Shown piece after piece: positions 1 to 7,080 of a stretch of 8,251 nt of DNA (the stretch's first letter is position 1; each line of letters opens with the position of its first letter). The notes beneath the pieces were generated by a model. The model was not told the origin of the DNA and did no database searches. It saw nothing but the letters and a program-made list of their open reading frames with translations. This DNA is from an uncultured Clostridia bacterium (GTDB taxonomy: Bacteria; Bacillota; Clostridia; Christensenellales; CAG-1252): the NCBI GenBank assembly GCA_946626795.1, contig CAMOUZ010000049.1, positions 1-8,251 on the forward strand. The letters are read 5' to 3'. A program made the translations under genes and the position numbers.

Positions 1-923
1 ACCAATATGGGGATGAGAACGGGCCCATGGGAGGCGGTTTCGGCGGAGGGGGCGACGCGCAGGGTTTCAGCGGTTTCGACGATTTCTTCGGAGACTTTTT
101 CAGCGCTTTTACGGGCGGTGGCAAGCGCGCTCGCGCTTCGGGCAGGATCAACGGCGACGATATCACCATCAATGTCACCATTGACTTCATGGAAGCTGTG
201 CGCGGCGTGCAGAAAGATATCTCCATCACGAGGCAGGAGAGCTGCGCGGATTGTCGCGGCACGGGCGCAAAAGGCGGAACGGCGTATAAAACCTGTACGC
301 GTTGCGGCGGAAGCGGCCATGTGACGATGCGTCAGAATACTTTCTTCGGTCAGCAGGTGATCCAAAGCGTCTGTCCGGAATGTCACGGAACGGGGAAGAT
401 CATCACGGAGAGCTGTCGCGCCTGTGGCGGGAAAGGCTCAGTGCGTCAAGCGCGCGTGATCCACGCAAATATTCCCGCGGGCATTGATAACGGCCAGATG
501 ATCACCTTCTATAACGAGGGAAATTGCGGCAAAAACGGTGGGCAGAACGGAAACCTCATCTTGATCGTGAATGTCAGGCCTCACCCCTTGTTTAAACGGA
601 AAGGATATGACGTGTATTTCGACGTCCCGATTTCTTATACGACGGCGACCCTCGGCGGTGAGATTGAAGTCCCGACTTTGGATGGCGTCACGAAATACAA
701 GGTTGCGGAAGGCACGGCTACGGGCACGGTTTGCAGGCTCTCGGGGAAGGGAATCAAACGCGTGAATAGCTCCGCGAAAGGGGATATCTACTTCACTTTG
801 CAGGTCCAGACTCCGACTAGCCTCTCCAAACAGCAAAAAGAGATGCTTCGTTCCTTTGAAGAGTCGCTTTCGCCGTCGCAATGCACCAAGCAAAAGAAAT
901 TCGCGGAATATTTGAAGAAATGA
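1..923 (+). CDS. dnaJ: Chaperone protein DnaJ, C-terminal part (5' end outside window)
   Basis: Type I Hsp40 co-chaperone that delivers unfolded clients to DnaK and stimulates its ATPase in the cytoplasm. The reading frame is open from base 3, so the gene enters from the left. The J domain with its HPD motif is not visible. About 306 residues are seen: the end of the J domain/linker (QYGDENGP), a Gly/Phe-rich linker to about base 130, then CTD I interrupted by the zinc region at bases 243-437. That region has four CxxCxGxG repeats: CADCRGTG, CTRCGGSG, CPECHGTG and CRACGGKG. CTD II follows and the protein ends in LKK. All eight zinc cysteines are present, so this is a full type I DnaJ and not a DjlA or CbpA form. 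The stop overlaps the prmA start (ATGA). grpE and dnaK probably lie upstream, by analogy with related genomes. The ATG at 27 lies inside the linker and is not the true start. Confidence 0.97.
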   Translation, partial: QYGDENGPMGGGFGGGGDAQGFSGFDDFFGDFFSAFTGGGKRARASGRINGDDITINVTIDFMEAVRGVQKDISITRQESCADCRGTGAKGGTAYKTCTRCGGSGHVTMRQNTFFGQQVIQSVCPECHGTGKIITESCRACGGKGSVRQARVIHANIPAGIDNGQMITFYNEGNCGKNGGQNGNLILIVNVRPHPLFKRKGYDVYFDVPISYTTATLGGEIEVPTLDGVTKYKVAEGTATGTVCRLSGKGIKRVNSSAKGDIYFTLQVQTPTSLSKQQKEMLRSFEESLSPSQCTKQKKFAEYLKK

Positions 924-1822
924 TAAAGATCACATGTAAGACAAATCATGAGGGCGCCGAACTTGTAGCGGATGCCCTCTATCGTTATTCCCCCTCGGGC
1001 GTGACCGTGCTCGATAAAGAGGATGTGGCGGAGCTTTGGGATTCCGAGCTCGTCTTCGACTATCTCGACGATGCGGTCTTGGAGCGCCCGAGTGAAGTCT
1101 CCGTCATCGGATATTTTGAAGGAGATTTTTCCGAAATATCCGACGATATCAAAGAAGTTTTATCTCGAATTCAAAAAGAAATAAATGTCCCGATCAGCCT
1201 TCAAACGGAGGAAGTTAAGGAAGAGGATTGGTCGGAGAATTGGAAGAAGTTTTATGAGATCATCGAGGTCGGAGATTTTCGCGTCGTCCCCGTCTGGAAA
1301 AAGGATGAAGTTAAGGATGGGACGGTGATCTTGATTGATCCCGGCTCGGCGTTCGGTACGGGCGAGCACGAGAGTACCCGCCTTTGTCTCTCCCTTCTTT
1401 CCGAGCTCGATCTCACAGGGAAGTCTGTCATCGACACGGGCGCAGGTAGCGGCATCTTGGGGATCGCGGCGGCGAAAAAGGGCGCGAAAAGCGTTCTTTT
1501 CCGCGATATAGACCCTTCATCCTTGCATAATCTGCGTGAAAATCTCGAATTGAACGCCGTGGAAGGCAGGGTGGAGCGCGCCTCCCTTCTCGATGGGATC
1601 GAGGGTAAAGTCGATTTGGTTTTGGCGAATATTACGGCGGATATCCTTTCCAAGATGACGAATGCGGGCGACGTCGTAAAGAGGGGCGGCTTCCTCATTA
1701 TGAGCGGCATCATTGATAAATATGCGGCGGATCTCATTCGCCTTTTCGAGGGGAAAGGTTTCACGCTCGTCAGAGAGGAGCGTGACGGCATCTGGGTCGG
1801 TCTCTTGATGCGGAGAGTTTGA
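920..1822 (+). CDS. prmA: Ribosomal protein L11 methyltransferase PrmA
   Basis: SAM-dependent methyltransferase that trimethylates ribosomal protein L11. 300 residues, close to the usual 290-315. The N-terminal substrate-binding domain ends near residue 95, followed by a linker with the PrmA signature EDWSENWKKF (102-111). The catalytic Rossmann domain begins near DPGSAFGTGEH (140-150). The SAM-binding loop is DTGAGSGILGIA (172-183), the acidic DIDP follows at 196-199, and the family LANI motif is at 235-238. I chose ATG 920 because it makes the ATGA overlap with dnaJ and gives the normal N-terminus (MIKITCKTN). An in-frame ATG at 881 would only add 13 residues that lie inside dnaJ. There is only a weak GAAGAA before the start, so translation is probably coupled to dnaJ. 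dnaJ-prmA-rsmE is a common arrangement in Bacillota. Confidence 0.95.
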   Translation: MIKITCKTNHEGAELVADALYRYSPSGVTVLDKEDVAELWDSELVFDYLDDAVLERPSEVSVIGYFEGDFSEISDDIKEVLSRIQKEINVPISLQTEEVKEEDWSENWKKFYEIIEVGDFRVVPVWKKDEVKDGTVILIDPGSAFGTGEHESTRLCLSLLSELDLTGKSVIDTGAGSGILGIAAAKKGAKSVLFRDIDPSSLHNLRENLELNAVEGRVERASLLDGIEGKVDLVLANITADILSKMTNAGDVVKRGGFLIMSGIIDKYAADLIRLFEGKGFTLVREERDGIWVGLLMRRV

Positions 1823-1858
1823 TCGCGAGATTCTCAGCCGCTATTATTTATAATATCC

Positions 1859-1887
1859 TTGCGAAATTTTATTAAATGTAATACAAT
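1859..1887 (+). promoter_or_regulatory. Predicted sigma-A promoter for rsmE
   Basis: TTGCGA (1859-1864), a 17-bp spacer, then TACAAT (1882-1887). This fits the vegetative consensus with one or two mismatches per box. Counting seven bases from the end of the -10 puts the start site at about 1894, which is the A of the rsmE ATG. A second TATAAT lies at 1849-1854 inside the palindrome TATTATTTATAATA (1842-1855), but it has no -35 box at a proper distance. Confidence 0.5.
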
Positions 1888-1893
1888 GATCGT

Positions 1894-2631
1894 ATGGAGA
1901 TCAAGCGTTTTTTCGTGGAAAATGACACGCCGATCGCCGTCGGAGGGAGCGTCGTCGTTCGTGGGGACGAATTCCTGCATGCGATCAAGGTCAGTCGTTA
2001 TAAAACGGGTTTTAAGCTCATCCTCTCGAATGGAGACGGATTCGATTATTCCGGCGTTATTTCGGAGGTCGGCAAAGATTTCTTTCGCGCCGACGTTCTC
2101 TCCGCCGAGAAAAACGCGAATGAGCTCTCCGTCCCCCTTGCGCTCTATATGTGCGCGATCGAGAAGTCGGATATCGCCGTGCAAAAAGCCACGGAAGTGG
2201 GCGCTACGGAGATCCGTCTTATGATCTCTCGCTTCACAAATGCCAAGGAACAGCGGCTCGATCGCCTGCGCAAGATCGCCTTGGAAGCCGCGAAGCAATG
2301 CGGCAGGGCGGTGGTGCCGAAGATATCCGGCCCGGTCTCTTTCGAGGAGGGCGTCGCTGACGCGACCGCTCGCTTTGAAAAAGTAATTCTCGCTTATGAG
2401 CTCGCCTCCTCGGGGCGGATTTCGGATCATTTGACAAAGGAAACATCCTCCGTAGCTCTCGTCATCGGGAGCGAAGGCGGCTTCCATCCCGATGAAGTTC
2501 GATATGCCGAGGCGAAAGGCGCCACGGTGGTCACTCTCGGGAAAAGGATTCTTCGCGCGGAGACGGCGTCCATTGTGGCGCTCGCCCTTGCGGCGGACAG
2601 TTTGGAGAAATATGAAGACAGTCGTACTTAA
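1894..2631 (+). CDS. rsmE: 16S rRNA (uracil-1498-N3)-methyltransferase RsmE
   Basis: SPOUT-class methyltransferase that makes m3U1498 in 16S rRNA, in the decoding region of the 30S subunit. 245 residues, the normal length. It has the N-terminal PUA-like domain (about 1-72, starting MEIKRFFV). The knotted SPOUT domain carries KSDIAVQKATEVGATEI (91-107), EAAKQCGRA (131-139), IGSEGGF (191-197) and LGKRILRAETA (215-225), the last two forming the SAM-binding knot. The frame is closed by a TAA at 1879, so ATG 1894 is the earliest start. No Shine-Dalgarno sequence precedes it. It is separated from prmA by 71 bp that hold a predicted promoter, and its end overlaps mtaB by 20 bp. Confidence 0.95.
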   Translation: MEIKRFFVENDTPIAVGGSVVVRGDEFLHAIKVSRYKTGFKLILSNGDGFDYSGVISEVGKDFFRADVLSAEKNANELSVPLALYMCAIEKSDIAVQKATEVGATEIRLMISRFTNAKEQRLDRLRKIALEAAKQCGRAVVPKISGPVSFEEGVADATARFEKVILAYELASSGRISDHLTKETSSVALVIGSEGGFHPDEVRYAEAKGATVVTLGKRILRAETASIVALALAADSLEKYEDSRT

Positions 2632-3844
2632 TCTCGGATGTAAAGTAAATCAATGCGAATGCGACAGCTTGCTCGCGGGGCTGAAAGCGCTCGGACACCA
2701 AGTGTCCTGCGATCTTGTCCCTGCGGATAACTATATCATCAATACTTGCGCCGTCACCAAAGAAGCGGAGCGCAAGTCTCGCCAATATGTCGGCAAGGCG
2801 AAGAAGCTGAATCCGAAAGCGAAGATCTATGTGATCGGTTGCGCTGCGGAGAAGAATGCCGAGCAGTTCGTCGGGAAGGACGTGACGTATGTCTCAGGGA
2901 CGGCGAAAAAGGAAGCGGTGCTTTCCTTTATCGAGGGAGTCCATATCGAGCCTCTGCCCGATACCTATGAATATATGGCGGAAGGGGAGCCTTTCCGCTC
3001 CCGTCATTTTGTTAAGATCGAAGACGGTTGCAATAATTTCTGCGCTTATTGCGTCATTCCGTACCTGCGCGGCGCAGTGCGTTCTCGCTCTGTTGAGAGC
3101 ATTTTCGAGGAATGCAAAAAAGCGGCGGAACATACGGACGAGATCGTCCTTACGGGGATCAATATCACTTGCTACGGTGAAGATATCGGCACGTCCCTCG
3201 CGGAGCTGATCCGTCATTTGGCGGTCCTTCCCGTTCGCGTCCGTCTCGGGAGCCTTGAAGCTTCCGTCATTACGGAGGATTTCCTCTCGGCGGTCGAAGA
3301 GGCGGGGAACGTATGTCCTCATTTCCATCTTTCTCTTCAATCCGGCTCGAACGCGGTCTTGGAGGCGATGGCGCGCCGTTACACCACGGAGGAGTATTAT
3401 GAGAAAGTGGAGCTCATTCGTTCCCGTTTCCCCGTGGCGGCGATCACGACGGACATCATCGTCGGTTATCCCGCAGAGCGCGAAGAGGAGTTTCTCGAAA
3501 CGCTTGCTTTCGCGGAGAAAGTTGCCTTTTCCGATATCCATGTTTTCCCGTATTCGAGGCGGCATGGAACGGCGGCGTATCCCTTGGGCGCCCTTGATCC
3601 CGCAGTGGTGAAGGAGAGAGCGGATCGCCTCATCGCCCTTCGCGACAGGCTGAAACGCAGCTATGATAGCGCTTTCGTCGGGAGCTCTTTGGAAGTTGTT
3701 GTGGAGAGTACGGACGGTTTATTTGCGGAAGGGTATTCCGAGAATTATATCAGGGTATATCTTCCGGACAGGGATTATCCCATCGGGAAGAAAGTCACGG
3801 CATATATCGAGGGCGAGAGGGCGGACGGCCTTGTCGCAAAATAG
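2612..3844 (+). CDS. mtaB: tRNA (N6-threonylcarbamoyladenosine-37) methylthiotransferase MtaB
   Basis: Radical-SAM enzyme that converts t6A37 to ms2t6A37 in tRNAs reading ANN codons. 410 residues, slightly shorter than the roughly 430-450 I expect for the family. The UPF0004 domain carries the auxiliary 4Fe-4S cysteines C10 (NLGCKVNQ), C46 (NTCAVT) and C77 (VIGCAAE). The radical-SAM cluster is C140xxxC144xxC147 (DGCNNFCAYC). A C-terminal TRAM domain (about 350-410) would bind tRNA. I chose ATG 2612 because GGAG (2604-2607) sits just upstream and the protein then starts with the conserved KTVVLNLGCKVNQ strand. An in-frame ATG at 2492 would add 40 Arg-rich residues read through rsmE and is not credible. 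The CxxxCxxC motif, the LGCKVNQ start and the neighbours favour MtaB over the related MiaB and RimO. Confidence 0.93.
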   Translation: MKTVVLNLGCKVNQCECDSLLAGLKALGHQVSCDLVPADNYIINTCAVTKEAERKSRQYVGKAKKLNPKAKIYVIGCAAEKNAEQFVGKDVTYVSGTAKKEAVLSFIEGVHIEPLPDTYEYMAEGEPFRSRHFVKIEDGCNNFCAYCVIPYLRGAVRSRSVESIFEECKKAAEHTDEIVLTGINITCYGEDIGTSLAELIRHLAVLPVRVRLGSLEASVITEDFLSAVEEAGNVCPHFHLSLQSGSNAVLEAMARRYTTEEYYEKVELIRSRFPVAAITTDIIVGYPAEREEEFLETLAFAEKVAFSDIHVFPYSRRHGTAAYPLGALDPAVVKERADRLIALRDRLKRSYDSAFVGSSLEVVVESTDGLFAEGYSENYIRVYLPDRDYPIGKKVTAYIEGERADGLVAK

Positions 3845-3848
3845 GAGG
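3842..3848 (+). promoter_or_regulatory. Ribosome binding site of the HIT gene, overlapping the mtaB stop
   Basis: TAGGAGG ends four bases before the ATG at 3853 and includes the mtaB TAG stop (3842-3844). Ribosomes ending mtaB are therefore placed directly on the next initiation site, which suggests translational coupling. Confidence 0.8.
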
Positions 3849-3852
3849 AAAT

Positions 3853-4191
3853 ATGGACTGCATTTTTTGTAAGATCATCAAAGGGGAGATCCCCAGCGCA
3901 CGCGTTTACGAAGACGACGATATGATCGTCATTCGCGACATCGCCCCACAGGCGAAGTATCATTATCTCGCGATTCCCAAGAAACACTTTGCGGACGTCA
4001 CCGAGATGACGGAAGAGGATGCTGTTCTCGTCGGACGCATGCTTCGTAAAATCGGCGAGATCGCCCCTTCTCTCGGGTTGGAAGGCGGCTTCCGTCTCGT
4101 CTCGAATAAGGGCGCGGACGCGATGCAGAGCGTGCCGCACTTGCATATCCACATTCTCGGTGGAGAAAAATTATCCGATAAAATGTGCTGA
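3853..4191 (+). CDS. hinT: HIT-family nucleotide phosphoramidase (HinT type)
   Basis: Small cytoplasmic histidine-triad hydrolase that acts on adenosine or purine nucleoside phosphoramidates and aminoacyl-adenylates. Its physiological substrate in bacteria is not well settled. 112 residues, the normal size for this group. The start DCIFCKI has the two cysteines (C3, C6) of the Bacillota-type Hint zinc site, and the C-terminal triad is H96-L-H98-I-H100-IL, with H98 the expected nucleophile. H45 (KKHF) lies at the usual additional histidine position. It has a strong ribosome binding site and follows mtaB by 8 bp. The next gene, rpsU, has its own promoter. GalT-like or Fhit-like HIT proteins are less likely, given the length and the N-terminal CxxC. 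Confidence 0.93.
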   Translation: MDCIFCKIIKGEIPSARVYEDDDMIVIRDIAPQAKYHYLAIPKKHFADVTEMTEEDAVLVGRMLRKIGEIAPSLGLEGGFRLVSNKGADAMQSVPHLHIHILGGEKLSDKMC

Positions 4192-4196
4192 AACGT

Positions 4197-4225
4197 TTGA
4201 CAGCGTTTTGCGGATAGAGTAAAAT
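4197..4225 (+). promoter_or_regulatory. Strong predicted sigma-A promoter for rpsU
   Basis: TTGACA (4197-4202), a perfect -35 box, then exactly 17 bp, then TAAAAT (4220-4225), one base off the -10 consensus. The start site would be near 4232, giving a leader of about 39 nt. A perfect 13-bp palindrome, GTAAAA-T-TTTTAC (4219-4231), covers the -10 box up to the start point. This is the best promoter match I found in the window. Confidence 0.8.
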
Positions 4226-4254
4226 TTTTACATTGAAAAAATTACCGGTGTCGG

Positions 4255-4261
4255 AAGGTGG
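4255..4261 (+). promoter_or_regulatory. Ribosome binding site that decides the rpsU start
   Basis: AAGGTGG, one mismatch from AAGGAGG, lies nine bases before ATG 4271 and directly against an in-frame GTG at 4262. The spacing only suits the ATG. The same AAGGTG variant precedes dinB. Confidence 0.65.
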
Positions 4262-4270
4262 GTGAAAGTA

Positions 4271-4453
4271 ATGACGATCGTTAAAACTCGTGAGAATGAG
4301 TCCCTTGACAGTGCGATCAGACGTTTTAAGCGTCAGTGCACGAAGGATGGTATCATAGGTGACATCAAGAAGAGAGAAGCCTATGAGAAGCCCAGCGTGA
4401 AGCGTAAGAAGAAAGAAGAAGCTGCACGTAAGAGAAAGTCTTCCAGAGACTGA
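4271..4453 (+). CDS. rpsU: 30S ribosomal protein S21
   Basis: Small basic protein of the 30S subunit, near the platform and the anti-Shine-Dalgarno end of 16S rRNA. 60 residues, normal for the family (about 57-70). The core SLDSAIRRFKRQC (residues 12-24) and the block KREAYEKPSVKRKKKEEAARKRK (read in two parts, 34-44 and 45-56) are typical of S21, ending in a Lys/Arg-rich tail. The in-frame GTG at 4262 would add three residues (MKV), but it leaves no room for the ribosome binding site. The gene has its own strong promoter and ends in an intrinsic terminator, so it probably makes a short abundant mRNA. In many Bacillota, yqeY follows rpsU; it does not follow here. Confidence 0.96.
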   Translation: MTIVKTRENESLDSAIRRFKRQCTKDGIIGDIKKREAYEKPSVKRKKKEEAARKRKSSRD

Positions 4454-4460
4454 TAAAACT

Positions 4461-4484
4461 GCCGAGCGTCGCTCGGCTTTTTAT
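4461..4484 (+). terminator. Intrinsic terminator after rpsU
   Basis: Perfect 7-bp GC-rich stem GCCGAGC / GCTCGGC (4461-4477) with a GTC loop, followed at once by TTTTTAT. It starts 7 bases after the rpsU stop. It should end both the rpsU transcript and readthrough from the upstream genes, and it separates them from the permease gene that starts only 15 bp beyond. Confidence 0.9.
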
Positions 4485-4498
4485 ATGTCGTTTTTTCG

Positions 4499-5812
4499 AT
4501 GGTTCCCGATATGATCGCTACTTCCGTTATCGTGATCGCGACGTTTGTGCTTTTGACGTCCTCCATCCTATTTCTTCCCTCGCTGAAAGTGGGGAAACGG
4601 CGTCTTGCCACGTATTGGATCGTGGCGCTTACGGGCGCCGTCCTTCTTCTTGCATTGCGTCTCGCGCCTCTTCGGGAGGTTTCGGACGCCCTCGTTGCGG
4701 ACAGCGCGATAAACCCCTTGAAGATCTTGGTCCTTTTCTTCTCGATGACCTTTCTTTCCGTTGTCTTGGACGAGGTTGGTTTTTTTCGTTATTTGGCGAA
4801 TAAGGCGCTGCGCCTCGCGGGGAAGAAGCAGTTTGCGCTCTTTACTGCGTTTTATTTTTTGACGGCGATCCTCACGGTTTTCACGTCGAACGACGTCGTG
4901 ATCTTGACCTTGACGCCCTTCATTTGTTTCTTTTGTAAGAATGCGAAAGCGGATCCTTTGCCTTATCTCGTTGGAGAATTCGCCGCGGCGAACACTTGGT
5001 CGATGATGCTCGTTATCGGAAATCCGACGAACATCTATCTCGCCACTTCGGCAGGGATAGACTTCCTCGGATATCTTCGCGTGATGGCGCTTCCCACACT
5101 CGCTTGCGGTGCGGTGGAATTTGCTTTGATTGCGCTTCTTTTCGGAAAAAGGCTGAAAGCCGAGCTTTCACCGCAAGAGGAGGAGGTGAATGTCTCCTCG
5201 AAACCCGATCTCATCGTCGGGCTCCTTCATCTCGGCGTTTGCTTGGTCTTTCTTGTTCTGTCGGGATATCTCCGGATCGAAATGTGGCTGGTTTCAGCTG
5301 TTTGCGCTGGATCTTTGCTTCTGTCTCTCCTTCTTGTCCGTCTTATTACGCGCTCGGGGTGGGGCATGCTCGGGGATTCCTTCGCAAGGCTTCCTTGGCA
5401 GCTCATTCCTTTCGTTCTCTCGATGTTCGTCGTCGTGGTCGCGCTCCGATTTCAAGGGATTTCGGGGAAAATCGCCGCTTTCTTCGGAGAAAAACAGGCG
5501 ATTTGGACGTATGGTCTTTCCTCTTTTTTGACGGCGAATCTTATCAACAATATTCCGATGAGCATTCTTTTCAGCACCCTCCCGACGGGGCTTTCCGAGG
5601 CGGCGAGAACGCAGGCGATCTTCGCGTCCGTGGTGGGGAGCAATGTCGGCGCGTTTCTTACGCCTATCGGCGCTTTGGCGGGGATCATGTTTACGGAATT
5701 GACGGCGAGATATGAAGTAAAATACGGCTTCAAAGAGTTTATCACGTATGGAAGCCTTATTTCGTTGCCCACGCTCGCGGCGGCGCTTTTTGTTTTAAGT
5801 ATAATTCTTTGA
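4499..5812 (+). CDS. ArsB/SLC13-like (ion transporter superfamily) membrane permease
   Basis: Polytopic inner-membrane transporter, 437 residues, with about ten or more hydrophobic segments (for example around 5-27, 40-57, 73-92, 112-128, 202-216, 238-256, 262-283, 303-317 and 418-437). It shows the two-fold repeat of the ArsB/NhaD/SLC13 superfamily. The first half has TSNDVVILTLTP (129-140) and GNPTNIYLA (174-182). The second has TANLINNIPMSILF (345-358) and GSNVGAFLTPIGALAG (380-395). The Asn/Pro re-entrant motifs NDVV, GNPTN, NNIPM and TPIG are those that form the substrate and ion site in this fold. The substrate cannot be read from sequence: arsenite, Na+/H+ exchange and organic anions are all possible. 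No arsR, arsC or arsA lies nearby. ATG 4499 has no clear ribosome binding site, and ATG 4511 (MIATSV) is an alternative start. It converges on dinB. Confidence 0.85.
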   Translation: MVPDMIATSVIVIATFVLLTSSILFLPSLKVGKRRLATYWIVALTGAVLLLALRLAPLREVSDALVADSAINPLKILVLFFSMTFLSVVLDEVGFFRYLANKALRLAGKKQFALFTAFYFLTAILTVFTSNDVVILTLTPFICFFCKNAKADPLPYLVGEFAAANTWSMMLVIGNPTNIYLATSAGIDFLGYLRVMALPTLACGAVEFALIALLFGKRLKAELSPQEEEVNVSSKPDLIVGLLHLGVCLVFLVLSGYLRIEMWLVSAVCAGSLLLSLLLVRLITRSGWGMLGDSFARLPWQLIPFVLSMFVVVVALRFQGISGKIAAFFGEKQAIWTYGLSSFLTANLINNIPMSILFSTLPTGLSEAARTQAIFASVVGSNVGAFLTPIGALAGIMFTELTARYEVKYGFKEFITYGSLISLPTLAAALFVLSIIL

Positions 5813-5818
5813 ATTATA
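5800..5818. repeat. AT-rich inverted repeat at the convergent permease/dinB junction
   Basis: TATAATTC (5800-5807) and GAATTATA (5811-5818) are perfect 8-bp arms around TTT. The palindrome spans the permease stop codon and ends six bases before the dinB stop, so a hairpin would form in either transcript. Only one pair is G-C, and neither side has a proper U tract. On the + side it is followed by AAAAATC. I therefore call it a repeat and not a proven terminator. Confidence 0.55.
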
Positions 5819-5823
5819 AAAAT

Positions 5824-7071
5824 CTATTGACGGCGGAATGGCTTGGATTCTTCGTCGTATTTGTCGTCCACGTCGAAGATCTCTTTGATGAGGTTTCCAC
5901 GCACGATTGCGTCGCTTCCGTATTTTTCGCGAATGCGGTCTATGCTCTGTTCAAGTCGGGTGTTTTTATCGGAGGCAGCCTCGTCGCCGAGCAAGGAGCT
6001 TTGGGCGTAATCCGTCGATTGAAAAAGATGGATCGCCGTCACGGTGATCGCGCGGATGGGCTTGGAAACTCCCTCTTTCCAGAGAGAGCGGAAAAGCTCC
6101 ATCGAGAGGTTGATAAGGTCTGTGGCGGAAGCGGTGGGGTAGCCGCATCTGCATTGTTTCCCGATGACCGAAAGGTCGTTGTATTTCAAGGTAAGGCTCA
6201 CGCCACACGCGCGAAGCGAATGTCTGCGTAGTCTCGCCGCGACTCGTTCCGAGAGGGCGGAGATAAAAGCATTGCATTCTTCCGTCTCGGTGAGATCATG
6301 CGCGGCGGTGGCGCCGTTCCCCACGCTTTCGGGCGTGCGCTTTTCGTAATAATGTTTCACTTCGTCCTTTTCGATGCCGTTCGCGTGCTCGATAAGGGCG
6401 AGACCGAGCTGTCCCATCTTACTTTTGATGAGGCGCGGATCCGCGTTTGCAAGGTCCCCGATCGTGAGGATGCCGACGCTGTGGAAAAAGGTTTTCGCGC
6501 TTTTCCCCACCATCAAAATGTCTTCCACGGGGAGGGGCCACGCCACGGTTTTGTAATTCTCTCGGTCGATGACGGTCTGCGCGTCGGGTTTTTTGAGGTC
6601 GGAGCCGAGCTTTGCGAATACTTTTGTAAAAGAAATGCCCACGCTGACTGTCAGCCCGAGCTCTTCACGCGCCCGCCGACGAATGTCTTCCGCGATTTTT
6701 TCGCTCGTGCCGAAGAGGGAATGCGAACCTTTGACGTCCAGCCAACATTCGTCCAGACCGAAAGATTCCACTCGGTCGGTGTAAGAGGTATAAATGTCGT
6801 ATAGTTTTTTCGAGTAATGCTTATAACTTTTGAAATCGGGCGGAAGAAAGAGAATGTCGGGACATTTTCGCATGGCTTCGCGCACGGTGTCTCCCGTTTT
6901 CACGCCGAAAGATTTCGCCCCTTCGCTCTTCGCGAGGACGATGCCGTGGCGCGTTTCGGGGTCTCCGCAGACCGCGATGTTTTTGCCCTTCAAAGAAGGG
7001 TCTTTGCAGGCTTCCACCGAGGCGTAAAAGTTATTCGCGTCGCAGTGGAGGATGTCGATCTTGTTCTCCAT
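5824..7071 (-). CDS. dinB: DNA polymerase IV (Y-family translesion polymerase)
   Basis: Error-prone translesion polymerase that extends past damaged template bases, usually together with the beta clamp. 415 residues. The palm/fingers begin with HCDANNFYASVE (9-20): D11 is a catalytic metal ligand and Y16 aligns with the steric gate that excludes ribonucleotides. FGLDECWLDV (104-113) gives the other catalytic pair, D107 and E108. SVGISFTKVFAKLGSDLKKP (143-162) is the conserved thumb-side block, followed by the helix-hairpin-helix region (PVEDILMVG) and the little-finger domain. Near the C-terminus QSSLLGD sits where relatives have a QxSLF-type clamp-binding motif. I chose ATG 7071 because AAGGTG lies four bases upstream on the minus strand and the protein then starts as its relatives do. 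An in-frame ATG at 7119 would add 16 residues across the promoter. It is the only minus-strand gene here. No LexA box is visible upstream. Confidence 0.94.
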   Translation of the reverse strand: MENKIDILHCDANNFYASVEACKDPSLKGKNIAVCGDPETRHGIVLAKSEGAKSFGVKTGDTVREAMRKCPDILFLPPDFKSYKHYSKKLYDIYTSYTDRVESFGLDECWLDVKGSHSLFGTSEKIAEDIRRRAREELGLTVSVGISFTKVFAKLGSDLKKPDAQTVIDRENYKTVAWPLPVEDILMVGKSAKTFFHSVGILTIGDLANADPRLIKSKMGQLGLALIEHANGIEKDEVKHYYEKRTPESVGNGATAAHDLTETEECNAFISALSERVAARLRRHSLRACGVSLTLKYNDLSVIGKQCRCGYPTASATDLINLSMELFRSLWKEGVSKPIRAITVTAIHLFQSTDYAQSSLLGDEAASDKNTRLEQSIDRIREKYGSDAIVRGNLIKEIFDVDDKYDEESKPFRRQ

Positions 7072-7080
7072 TTCACACCT

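Noticed and set aside
1..30. Truncated or J-domain-less DnaJ variant
   Set aside because: The frame stays open to the left edge and encodes the normal linker start, so the missing J domain is only an effect of the window boundary.
1810..1846. Possible terminator after prmA (GCGG...CCGC with a GAG/CTC inner match)
   Set aside because: The stem is interrupted, the loop is long, and the following TATTATTTAT is not a U tract.
1834..2487. Long minus-strand open frame (217 codons) opposite rsmE
   Set aside because: It lies antisense to a clear rsmE, shows no recognisable motif, and is explained by the codon composition of the real gene. The same holds for the minus-strand frame at 2894-3565 (opposite mtaB) and the plus-strand frame at 6298-6804 (opposite dinB).
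2492..2611. 40-residue N-terminal extension of mtaB
   Set aside because: It is the rsmE sequence read in another frame, rich in Arg and Trp, and unlike MtaB. GGAG points to ATG 2612.
4996..5715. 239-codon open frame in another frame inside the permease gene
   Set aside because: Its translation is Arg/Ser-rich and low in hydrophobic order, while the overlapping frame gives a coherent multi-pass membrane protein with family motifs.
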